Source: Ehretia macrophylla
Lineage: Eukaryota; Streptophyta; Magnoliopsida; Boraginales; Ehretiaceae
Reading direction: 5' to 3'
Assembly (NCBI GenBank): GCA_037974665.1
Contig: CM075773.1
Span: 46,082,080 to 46,146,079 of the forward strand
Length of the DNA stretch: 64,000 nucleotides
Positions 53,800 to 64,000 of the stretch are shown in pieces. The stretch's first letter is position 1; each line of letters opens with the position of its first letter. The notes under the pieces were generated by a model. It had not been told where the DNA came from and did no database searches. It was given only the letters and a program-made list of their open reading frames with translations. Position numbers and translations under genes: made by a program.

Positions 53800-55815
53800 G
53801 TCCAAGAGTCTGTACCAAATAACAATGAAGATGAAGACGTTCTAAGAGCTAAAACATCTAAGTCTTTGTTATAATTTTCTAAATATTTTTCTTAGAAAAT
53901 GAGCCGATTACCTCCAGGAAGTAGTGTGAACTCCAGAAATTCCATTTTAGAAAGAGGCAGTTAATAGAGAAATTGACTCCATTATTAGACATTGGAATTG
54001 GTGGATCTTCTTCCTGAAAGTAACTTTTAGTTGGTAAATGGGTTTTCAAGTGGAAGATAGAAGTTGATGGATCAATTTAAAATACAAGGCAAGGCTTGTA
54101 GATAAGCGTTACAAGTAGATGGAAAGGCCTTGAATCCATTGATACGTTACACCAGTTAAGAGGATAGCATCAATTTGGATGTCAATGGCTTTTATGGCTA
54201 TATATAATCTTGAGTTACATTAAATTGATGTGATCAACCTTCTTAAATGGTATTTATTATTCATATGGAATAAGGCTAAGTGCGTTGTGGTTCTCGAAAA
54301 AGAGGACAAGATCAGTAAATCACCATATGATTTTAATTAAACTACAGAACTATGGCATATACCAAATGACTTTAACATCAAAGAGTGTGACAAAATTAGC
54401 TTTGTGAAAGACACAAGTCAAGAAAATGTCATTGTTTGATTTATTGTGGATGACATTCTTATTGGAAGTAATAATGATGTCATTAAATATTGACCAGTAA
54501 TTTAATAGAAGTATTTTGGGTATAACAGGTGTTATTTTGAGTTAACATCTGATGGACTAGTCCTATCTCAATTTTTATCTTGAGAAAATTTTTTATAACA
54601 TAGTCCATTAAAGAAACCAATAGATGTAAATTAACTTTTAGCGGAAAATACTGGTGAAAGAATATCTCAATTGGAGTATTCTTGTACAAGTGGAAGTATA
54701 ATATACATTATAAATTGCACGACACCTGATAGCAGTTATACTAGAAATTCAAGCAAATCCAATGGATAACTATATTAGGAGTTTTGAGTTGTTTGGAAAT
54801 AACTTTGAAATATGAGTTGTGTTTTATTAAATACCCAGGTATACTAGAGAAGTGCAAAGATGCTAACTGGATATTTAATTCTAAAGACATTGAAATCTGA
54901 AATTATTGCTTTGAGAGAGCTAGAGAGGCAGTTGAAAAGCTTTATCATTTGTTTGAGGATATTCCGAATTGGTCAATACTTTTGCTAGCTATTTGCATAT
55001 ACAACAATCGTCAATTAGCATTTGGAAGAACACAAAATATAATATGTTCATTGGTGAGTCTATTTGTCGTAGACATAACACTACAAAATAATTACTCTCT
55101 AATGGATTGATCTATATTGACTATGTGAAGTCAAAGGGATAGTTGGAGATCCGCTTCCAAAGGGTTTATCTGGAGAGTAAGTATAAAATTCTTTAAGGGG
55201 AATAGGTAATAAGCCTATAACTATAGAGTTGCCATAATAGAAACCCTACCTAGCTGACTGGAGATCCCAATATCTAGGTTCAAAGGGAAAACTGAATTAT
55301 GTAACTGCGACTCAGTTAAAGCACTGTGGGGGATAAACCTCCTACATATTCCTATGACGAGCAGATAGTGCTACATGTAAAAGTCCAGGTTAAGCTATGC
55401 TTTTAATGGTTCTTATATCTTGAAAATCTCTAAGTGGGGTACCGCAGGATACTCTTAATAAGAAATCACCTATATGAGTAGGGAGTGGGCCGCTCCTACG
55501 AAAATTCTAAAGGTTGAATTATCAAAGAGTACTCATGAAAACCAAGATTTGTTCAGGGCCAAAATTGACACAACCATGAGAACCTCAAATAATGTCCTGA
55601 GGATACTGTGTGAGTTCTATTGTCTTGGTTTACACAAAAAGGTGAACAGATCAAGACATTGCGTTTACTGGTTAGTGAGTAAATCCGATAGTTCTTCCCT
55701 AAAGAAGGTTCAAGGTTTTTGGCTACCTATCTCGAAGCGGTATCTTCTAATTGAACTCCCTCTTGTGTCTACATGTTTTTGTGCATTTTGACTAGCAAAT
55801 TTTCATTCATGGAGG
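53800..55815 (+). pseudogene. decayed Ty1/copia: RT and RNase H remnants, 3' untranslated part
   Basis: Translated scraps in all three frames follow a copia RT of Tork-like type: SEIDSI/ELVDLLPESN, GKWVFKWKIEVDGS, a SIWMSMAFMAIYNLE block, DFNIKECDKISFVKD, VDDILIGSNNDV (about 54446-54480, the YVDD motif with its Tyr changed), YIINCTTPDSS and KCKDANWIFNS. Every stretch has stops. From about 55200 a non-coding 3' region runs to the LTR. The 105-codon frame at 55474-55791 lies in that region and shows no known domain. The element is long dead. Confidence 0.8.
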
Positions 55816-55818
55816 GAT

Positions 55819-56299
55819 TGTTGTCATTTGTGATTAAAACAAATGATAAATTGATTGGGAAAATTGGGGCTTGAATTTTGGTTAAAATTATTCATTAATT
55901 TAATTCCAAAAAATTCTGGATTATTTCCTAATAATCATATATCTTCTCCGAATGGACATGGCTAGTCATAAAGGGTCTTGCATCTTTTCCGAATAGGCAT
56001 GAGAAATTCTATAAATACCAAGTGCACTGGTATTTTTAGAAGATTGTTTTTTTTTTAATTAAATTTTCCTACAACATTCATATGCATAAAATGAGAGAGA
56101 GAGTTATACATTATTTGATTCGCTGTAACTGAATATTTTGGAGTGCTCCTACGTCAAATGAAGACCGTTGTATCTTGGGAGACTTGCGTCAAGAGACCGT
56201 AAGCACCGTAGCGAGGCAATAAAGTCTAAAAAAGATTGGATCCAATCTAGGCCTCGGTCTTACCATTTTCATTCTGCATTTTTCTAGTATTATGTTACA
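55819..56299 (+). repeat. 3' LTR of the decayed copia element
   Basis: A purine tract (GGAGGGA, 55811-55817) is followed by TGTTGTCATTTGTG, a typical LTR start, and the segment ends TATTATGTTACA. TATAAATACC at about 56010 is a good TATA box. No matching 5' LTR was found in the window, so the right boundary rests on the CA end only. Confidence 0.65.
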
Positions 56300-56351
56300 A
56301 GTAAGTTTTCTTTTGGAGTTTAATTTATTATAAATAATAATAGCATGAAAT

Positions 56352-56436
56352 TCTGATTGTGCAATATAAAAATAATCAGTAGAAATATCTACTTTATACA
56401 AACACACAAATTATATACACAAATTTATACCAACAA
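56352..56436 (-). repeat. 85-bp inverted repeat, right copy
   Basis: Reverse complement of 51987-52071 with one mismatch. It begins 52 bp after the proposed LTR end. Confidence 0.93.
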
Positions 56437-57811
56437 TATTTAGATAAAATTACAGGATAATCAGCTGGAGATACGATTGCAGACTTCAAAGGCGTGATGC
56501 GAACCCAGCCCGCAAGATCATCATTTCTTCCACATCAAACTCTGCTTTCTTCCTCTCTTCACCTAAGAATTTCACTCAATTTTAGCAACAAAACCCCTAA
56601 AATTCTCAACTATAGCTTGACTTTTTATTTTTTATTTTTTCTGAAGAGAAGTCTAATCGATAGTTACAATCAGCTTTAAAGATAATTAATATGGGCTACT
56701 GGCCATTTATAATCCGAGAGGCAATGTTATCTCTTTTATCTTTCTCTAAACGAGTGCTCAATGCTAGAGGCACATGGCTCAATTAACATTCCTGAACTAA
56801 AGCTTGACTTTTAACTATATTCGTGTGTGTATATAGGTAACTAACAATATGTATATATGTAAGGTGTATTTCGTTCCTCCTAAATGAAACTCGAGTGAAG
56901 AGGAAAATAAAATATTGGTATAAAAGAACAAGAAAAGGAAAAAGAAAAACAAATAAAATATATTAGACAATAATAGGAAAACGGCAATGAATAAATGTCG
57001 TCTACATTCCAAGCGCATTTTTCTCAAAATTGCGTATACTATAAAGTTTTCATGAAAATATCTTCTACTAGCAAAGTGGAGTTTGAGGGCCTGTTGCTAT
57101 TTTTTGTTTGATTTTTCATTTCCTCTGAGAATCATGCTAGCCAAAATAATGGAATTACGTAGAGGAATTTCGTTAGTATAATAAATTTCTCTATAACAGT
57201 TTATTTTTAGATGAGGTGGTTATTTAACATAATATCAGAGTTTAGATATTAAAAGGGTAATTTTGATTCACACCCCTTTGATTTTCGATAAATGAGAGTT
57301 AGATCCCATGATTTTTGGAAACTTTGACTCAGACCCCTTATGTTGAAGAATCATTAAAATTTTCGATGGCCCATATTCAACTCGATACCAAGTGGTACGT
57401 CAAGGGGCCAAGAGAGTTTCGTACTACACTATAGACAAAAGGCTAATCGTTGATGCATTCGAGTAGACTTCAAAGTAGCTTCAAACATGGTTAAATTAAA
57501 TGATGTGCCTTGAATGGTGACACGTTCTTTTTCTTGATATATATGCTTAAATTCCACAAAGTTGAGCATGATAAATGGACAGTCATTATATATGTATTTG
57601 GATTAATTATTTTAAATCAGAAAAAAAGTCTAAATAGTTATAAATTTCTTGATTTGTAACGTGACACGTTACGATCTGTTTGACATGGATGTATTTTTTT
57701 TTTCTGGGGAGTCAAAAAGCTGAAATTACACAACTATTAAGTATATCATGTTGGGTTTTTGGTTTAATTCTAAGGCCAAGTTGAATTGGTAATTAGTCTA
57801 ATATTTTCTTC
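56437..57811. other. AT-rich intergenic DNA, no gene seen
   Basis: 57250-57370 begins AGGGTAATTTTGATTCACACCCC and repeats ACTCAGACCCC phrases, a relative of 59505-59600. 57060-57120 matches 22800. No coding homology is seen. Confidence 0.5.
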
Positions 57812-58631
57812 AGTAACAAGCTTAATTACTTGGTGTGCTTCCCCACTATAATCATATCTCTTTAGTGGAAATTTCTACATAAGCACGTGATCATGTCAAT
57901 ATTATTATCTGCTATGCACTAATCATATCTCCTCAATAGTTGAAATTTCTACATAAGCATGTGATCATGTCAATATTATTGTCTGCAATGCACTAATCAT
58001 ATCTCTTCAATAGTGGAAATTCTATCATTTGTTGCGCATATAATTTAATTATGTTAATTTTGTAAACATTATTAGTATTACTATCAACTTGATAATTACT
58101 GAGCAATTCATCAAAGAGTTGTCCCCTAGCGCCTCACCCATCGACTGGAAAATTAGCTCCACCATCAACGATGTCACTTTCAGGTCCAGTTCTCTCATGC
58201 TAAAAGATGTAAAATTGTTGCAACAGATGGTGGATTGCTAGGAAAGTTGGGTCTAACTTTGTGACACTCGATCTCATATTGATTCTTGACCAAAAAAAAA
58301 AAGATCTCATATTAATTCTTTAAAAGATTTGTGTTTAATTTATAATAACTTTAATTCTCTATTATACTGTCAATATGAACTTAAATATTATCAATCATTT
58401 GATTAGGTTCAATTTATCAATATACTAGTAATTACACTTGATTCATAACAGAAGATATAAGGACAAGCTGTACACTTTGTTTTATAGTAATTTTGTACAA
58501 TTTATGTTCAATTTATAATTTAACTACGAATACAAGCTACACTTTTGGCGGACTTTTCTCCTTTATGAATTGGGTGAATGCTATGTAATTGCCACTATAT
58601 CAATGATACAACATATTCTAACAACATATAC
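57812..58631 (-). repeat. inverted segmental duplication partner of 37198-37737
   Basis: Aligns in reverse with 37198-37737. It is longer because a 71-74 bp unit (CATATCTC... to ...TGCACTAAT) is present twice plus a partial third (57853-57923, 57924-57997, 57998-58020). Confidence 0.88.
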
Positions 58632-58797
58632 CCTCATGTCACTATTGGTGACCGCTTGGTGATGATTTTTTTCGTCTGACACTATGCTATTACCGTCCAG
58701 TTACAAAATTGGCGTCAACATTTCTCATCACTAAACCATCGCCATTTTGGTGACGACATGGCAACGGTCCATTGTAAAATTCAATTTTTTTGTAGTA
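58632..58797 (-). mobile_element. CACTA end fragment, same family as 28936-33104
   Basis: Read on the minus strand from 58797 it goes TACTACAAAAAAATTG, then ACAATGGACCGTTGCCATG, GTTGACGCCAATTTTGTAAC and CATCACCAAGCGGTCACC. This parallels the first 165 bp of the element at 28936. The rest of the element is absent, and it abuts the inverted duplication exactly where the paralogy stops. Confidence 0.8.
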
Positions 58798-58903
58798 TTT
58801 TCTTATTAATTAACACATAGAGCATGAAATCAGATAATGGATTCAATTTTTTTTGTAGTATTTGCTTATTAATTAACACATAGAGCATGAAATCAGATAG
58901 TGG
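58779..58903. repeat. tandem duplication of 62-63 bp over the CACTA end
   Basis: Units 58779-58840 and 58841-58903 share ATTCAATTTTTT, TGTAGTATTT, CTTATTAATTAACACATAG and AGCATGAAATCAGATA. The duplicated unit includes the transposon terminus, so it arose after insertion. Confidence 0.93.
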
Positions 58904-60512
58904 ACTTTAGTGTACAATGAAGGAGAATATCTTTAAACTTCCTATTGTACCATGAAGGGAATATCATTTTTACTTCCTGTAGTAATGCGAACTTCTAGAA
59001 GACCAGGCCTAGATGTGCCGTATATGATGGAGCTTGTGGAAACAAACTCGTTAGAAGTCTAATCATTAATTACTTAATTATAAAAAATAAAAATAAAAAA
59101 GTTTATTTGCTGCTAACTAAGATATGGACAAAGCCACAAAAATATTTTTTTTTAAAATCTCACTGGTTATGTTGTACGATATTAGACTTCTCTTAAATCT
59201 AAAAATTAAAATAAAATAAAAAATACTGTCTTAGAACCTTATGCCATGTGGGCAAACTTAAAAAATTGGAAAAATAAGGAGCACTAAAAGTGAAGACTCT
59301 ATAAAAATCAATCTAGCTCAATAATTTTGGGTAGCATCTTGTTAAGTGATCACCTCACATGAGAGAGAAGTTTGTTATATATATATATATATTCACATCT
59401 TCTCATGTTGAGGCTGGATTTGTTTGAGTTTTGCACGTTGACTGTTTTAATATTTTTATTTTAAATGGGTGGGAGAAAAAGATTTGAACCTATAACATTT
59501 TAATATCGGGTAATTTTGACTGAGACCCCTTGCACTTTCAATAAATGTGACTCAAATCCCACACTTTTTGAAAACTATGACTCACACCCCTTTAGTTAAT
59601 ACTTTTTATGTTTAATGTTAGTAAAAGACCATTCTATCCTTATTTTGTCAAAAGACAATTATGCCCTTACTTTGCCAAGGCAATTAAATTTGCATGTCAA
59701 CAAAAGTGGCGGGAATTCCATCCCAGTAGTTAGTTTTTTTTTCTTTTTTTTTTATAAAACATTTTCTAGTACTTCAACCTATTCTTTTTGCCAATTTATA
59801 CTCTGTATGATTTTATATAAAATGGACAAGAAAATACATAACATTATAACTCATGCTTTCATCCAATCCTGTGAGTTCCTTTTCTACTCTTTCGTCGTCA
59901 TTATGTAAGACAAGCAGAAATTCATAACCCTGTTGCACCTACAAACAAATATATAAATCTCCTGCTCTGGTATAGGCTAATGTAAAAATTGAATAAGAAA
60001 GTACATGTAAAATTTAGCCATTAAAGCTCCATAAAATTATATGTTCTTAACCAAAAAGTAAACTACATACACCTTCTCATCATTCAGTAATCTATAACCA
60101 TACAAGTAAAAGCAAATATTGTAACTGTTTAACAAAAAGCATTTAACCAATTTAGTTGGTATCCTCAAAAACTAACTACACCTTGTAATTACACTGACAT
60201 TGATATCCTCAAAAGTTGTCACCGCCTACATGCAATTCAACATCACTTCATATTTAGTTCTGGAAACAAATGCCATGAATAAGTTTGAAAGAGAGAAAAA
60301 TTAGAAATAAAGATCAGAAGATTTTAGAAGCAATATAGAACCAAAATAGTAAATAGACTTCATAAAATTAGCAAACAATACATTTTCAAAACTAAATCAA
60401 CCTCAATAGAAAACTGAAAAACCATATATAGAATTCAAACTAACTAAATCAAATACTTGAGTCAAACAACTAAATACTCTAAAAATACAAACTGATCAAG
60501 ACTGAGTATGTT
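58904..60512. other. AT-rich intergenic DNA, no gene supported
   Basis: 59505-59600 begins CGGGTAATTTTGACTGAGACC and repeats GACTCAAATCCC/GACTCACACCCC phrases (relative of 57250). The 97-codon frame at 59615-59908 has no recognised domain. The region is downstream of the transposase gene and may lie partly inside the Mutator element. Confidence 0.45.
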
Positions 60513-63339
60513 TTACCAAGGATTTCGGGAGGTATTTGGAGGTTGAATTGTGCCTTGTGATAGTTGGACAAGTGAACCAATATCCTAAAGCAAAAAATAT
60601 GAATTATCATAAATCACATCATGCAATAATATGTCCACAAATTCTTATGGATGTATTACAAATCTTTATGCCTTCGATAAAAGGCCTGCAAGATATCTTA
60701 TATGTACCTGAGATTGAGCATTGTATGGCACACTCACATTTAAAGCCTGTGTAGCGTGCTCAGTAATATAACTTAAAGCACCTTGACAAATAAACATATG
60801 AATTGTATTAAAAGCTCTAAAAAATTTATGGTAATAAGATCCTTATAACCTTGTGCAAAAAATGAAGCACCTTGTGTTGATTGTCCAGAAGTTTGTGTAG
60901 TTTGTGATTCCTGGCCGAAAAAAAATGCCATATTAAAATATAAAAAGCTATTCATAACAACATAAATAATAATACTAGATGAATAAAGTTAAATACCTGT
61001 GTAGATATGTTCTTGTCTCTCTTTTGTTTGAAATTATTGGCAGGATTTTTTGAACGAGTTTTTATGTTATGGCCAGTTGCTTTACAGAACCCACATTTCA
61101 AAACTTTGATCATTTTGCGAAGTACTGGTGCTTCACCATCTTCTCTTCTCCTATTCAATTTAGGTCTTCCTCTTTTTCCTTGTCTAATTGGTGGCTGAAT
61201 TTTAGGGTGATCAACTACAGGCCAAGTTGATTCATCTAGGATAGTATTTATTCTTCCAGAATAGGTCTTCAAATAAGCTTCTTTTGATAAGAATGAGTCC
61301 AAGTAATTGGCTGGATCACCTTGCTTATGAGTAATGCAGGCCATTGCATGCTTGCATGCAACCCCACTGATTTGTCATTCCCCATACTGGCAAGTTTTTT
61401 CTTTTAAGTTAAGCAAATAGATTTTATCATAAAAAATCTCATACTCATGCCCATTCGAACATCCTTGTAGATGTCGACCCTCTTTTCTGTTCTTATTCAG
61501 TCCATCTCTAACCCTTGGAGGAATTTATGTTGTCCATTTGCAACCTTTTTCAAACTTCTTAACAAATCTGTTCATTACCCTTCTTCTCATAAACTCCATT
61601 AGTGTCATGATAGGTTTTTGTCTTTCTTCATTCAACCAACTATTGAAAGATTCAGTCATATTATTTGTAACATGGTCATTCTTTACATGCTCATCAAAGG
61701 CATGTACTGACCAATTTTCAAGAGGATCATTCATCAACCAATCATATTCCTTTTCATTCAACTGTTTTATTTGTTGCATTGCATCATTAAAATTTTGTAA
61801 ATTTGAAGCCCTGACTGCTCGCCAATATAACAACTTGAACTTTGGTCCTGGATAAATAGCCCTGAAATTGTTGTACCTATGTCTAGCACAATATCTATTA
61901 CTTGCCATAGGATAAACTTTCTTCACTGCCTTCAAAATGCCCTTTTGTTTGTCAGTCATAAAAGTCAATTTTCTGTCATCCCCAAGGTGGGTATCAAGGC
62001 ATTCTAAAAAATATCCCCAACTATCTTCACTTTCAGTTTTAGCAAACATGAAAGCAAGTGGAAATATCCCACAATTGGCATCTAAGGCAACAGCCACAAG
62101 CAATTGACCTCCATAAGTCCCCTTTAAGAAACATCCATCTATTCCAATGAAAGGCCTACAACCATTTAGAAAACCCTCCTTTTGAGCTGGGAAACCAATG
62201 AAAAGTCTTTTGAAAATGGGATTGCATTGAGGATTAGTGACATCTAATCCTATACATTGTAACCCAACAACTACGCCTGGGTTTCTTTCCTTTAATATGT
62301 TAGCGTAGCTAGGAATCTTAGCATAGCTCCCAGAATGATCCCCAGAAACTATATTTTGCGCCATTCTCCTTGCGTAATACAATCTGTTAGGTTTCACATG
62401 AACACCAAAGTTTGTTGCAAGCTTTTTTCCAATCATACTTACAGATGTCATTGGATCAATCTCAAATCCAGACAATAATTTCTTTGCAATCCAATCAGAT
62501 GTAGCCTCTTTAAATTGTATATCAAATGGACTACGTGTATGGACATCATTGTATGACTTTATTTGATAAGTGACATCATATCCCCCAATAGGTGATGCAT
62601 GGATTCGCCAAGTGCAATCTTTACTTCTAGCACACTTTGCAGTCACTCTTAACTTCTCATTATGAAGCCTATCAAGATTAAAGCCTTCTTGGATTGAGTA
62701 TTCTTTCAGTACCCTCCTAAAATGGTCAACATCATCAAATGTTTGGTTTTTGCCAAATTCAATCTTTCCCTTACTATCCAGCTTGAAATAATTACTAAGC
62801 ATTTCTTTACTCATTTCATTCAAAGTGTTTCCATCCTCTTTTTCTTCATCACTAAGACCTTTAAAATCTTCATTATCACTGGAATCATAGTTAGACAATT
62901 CATCTCCACTATTAGCAAGACCAGTATCCAAATTATTGTTCTCTTCCACACTATCAACGTCACTACATTGAAACTTTTCATTTTCCAATTCTTGTTCATC
63001 CATAATGCCCTCAGTTTGTGCATTTTTCTCAGTTTCCGTTTCAATGGATAGTGTATTACTCTCAAGGTATGTCAATTTTACATGGATTAATTTTTCTCCC
63101 AAACTTTCGTACATGGCAAACAAAGTTCTAACATCAATATCATTTTTTAGTGTAAACGTCTCATCGGTCCAAGGTATCATTCCTTCTAATACAGGAATTT
63201 GGCTTATGTCCCCATCTTGGATTCCAAGAGTTACATTACAACAATCTCTCAATAATTTTACCAGGTCATAGTCAAAAGGATTAACATTAGGTATGTTGTA
63301 TGCATCAAGACAAAAATGTACAATAATTGTGCTCCACAT
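60513..63339 (-). pseudogene. MuDR/Mutator-type transposase gene, spliced, two nonsense codons
   Basis: The long exon runs 63339-60997. From the N-terminus: an acidic region; a MuDR DNA-binding domain (FGKNQTFDDVDHFRRVLKEY, then CARSKDCTWRIHAS); the MULE transposase domain with FIGIDGCFLKG (first Asp) and FMTDKQKGILKAV (second Asp), then YCARHRYNNFR; a SWIM zinc finger (CQYGE to ACKHAMACI); and a zinc knuckle (CGFCKATGHN) whose last Cys is Arg. A TAA lies at 61525-61527, and a TGA at 61375-61377 replaces the usual Trp of the SWIM motif. Inferred further exons 60910-60850, 60781-60708 and 60584-60513 have GT...AG borders and keep phase, ending RNPW and a stop. The start Met follows an acceptor-like TATGGTGTAG, so a 5' leader intron is possible. 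Inactive as it stands. Confidence 0.88.
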
Positions 63340-64000
63340 CCCTACACCATAAAGAATAAAACAATCAAAATAAAGAACATATAACACAATGACTAAATTC
63401 TGTGAAATATTGGTATATATATAAGACACTATTAAAGTAAAGGTCTAGATAACAATCTATAACTCCATTAACTTACATGTCCCAAAATCAGTTTATCAAT
63501 TCATCACTTTATCCCCAACAATAAAATTGTAAGCAGTAGGCAAAGTACTGATAAAGAAAAACCCTAAGGTATCGTACATGAAACAAACATATACATTAAC
63601 CAGTTCAAACAATTTTATCAACTATCAATGAATCAAACAAAAAATACAAAATCTGTAAATCTAACAAACAACCAAAGGGATCACATACGTGCCACAAGAA
63701 AAAACTCTAAATGAAAAAAACAAAAAATAAACGTAAAATAGAAAAAGAAAAAGAACCCGTACAAGATCATACATGCAAAAATAAAAAAAACAAAAAAAAT
63801 ATGACCTTTACTAGATTAAACAAGATTAGTATTTTTTATTAAAAAAAACTGAAATAAACCCACATGCATAACAAAAAATAAAATAAAGTGGCTTAATCAA
63901 ACAAAATATGGGTATAATCAAAGTACTACAGGTAAAAACCTAAGAAAACATGTTCAACAAGTATATTGGAGTAGTAAACCGTATGAAATTAGGACATGAA
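63340..64000. other. 5' leader or intron of the transposase gene, AT-rich
   Basis: No coding homology is seen. The open frame reaches 63429 but its first 30 residues are hydrophobic and unlike MuDR proteins, which favours a start at 63339. The Mutator terminal inverted repeat was not found before the window end. Confidence 0.4.

Noticed and set aside
55474-55791. 105-codon frame as a candidate gene
   Set aside because: It lies in the 3' untranslated part of a decayed copia element, between RNase H remnants and the LTR.
61538-63271. Plus-strand frames opposite the transposase
   Set aside because: Shadow frames of the minus-strand MuDR coding sequence.

Overview
This window looks like nuclear DNA of a flowering plant, most likely a eudicot. 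It is very AT-rich. It carries Ty1/copia LTR retrotransposons primed by initiator-methionine tRNA, plant LINEs with zf-RVT and RNase H-like ends, CACTA, hAT and Mutator elements, and a spliced Mutator transposase gene. No intact, clearly functional host gene is visible. No rRNA, CRISPR array, bacterial operon or tRNA gene was recognised (tRNA was not searched exhaustively). All statements come from reading the sequence and supplied translations by eye. Divergence figures are hand counts.

Layout. 1-7.1 kb: AT-rich intergenic DNA with a CACTA end (2691-2995), a LINE 3' fragment (3551-4171), and a 79-bp LINE tail with a 12-bp target duplication (6215-6317) beside an RNase H-type LINE remnant. 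7.08-16.69 kb: an older copia element with ATAAC target duplications and 4.2% LTR divergence. Its gag is interrupted by a younger copia element (7857-12564; GGATG duplications; 1.6% LTR divergence). The inner element is one long gag-pol frame broken by three stops. 17-23 kb: segmental-duplication debris, MITE copies, a minus-strand LINE end and a CACTA fragment. 23.1-24.2 kb: a hAT-type element with a foldback element nested inside. 24.5-27.5 kb: a decayed LINE reverse transcriptase. 28.4-33.1 kb: a foldback element next to a 4.2-kb non-autonomous CACTA element.

34-51 kb holds the most gene-like material: degraded copies of a small, uncharacterised, about 206-residue protein with four predicted membrane segments (34323, 44216, 47538, plus a 3' scrap at 20180). 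They sit inside repeated local duplications that share upstream and downstream sequence. Between them lie a second hAT-type element (37864-39025), a copia RNase H fragment, a LINE fragment and a Mutator-type foldback element with a perfect 9-bp target duplication (48619-48976). 52-58.9 kb: a decayed copia 3' half with its LTR, an 85-bp near-perfect inverted repeat pair, and an inverted copy of the 37.2-kb region ending in a CACTA end. 60.5-63.3 kb: a MuDR-type transposase gene on the minus strand with three inferred 3' introns and two nonsense codons.

The window therefore reads as a transposon-rich region where a small membrane-protein gene was duplicated several times and then decayed. No new enzymatic system is evident. 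The items most worth following are the unnamed membrane-protein family and two non-coding element designs: hAT-type elements with arms rich in AATCG motifs, and foldback elements whose arms are short reiterated phrases.
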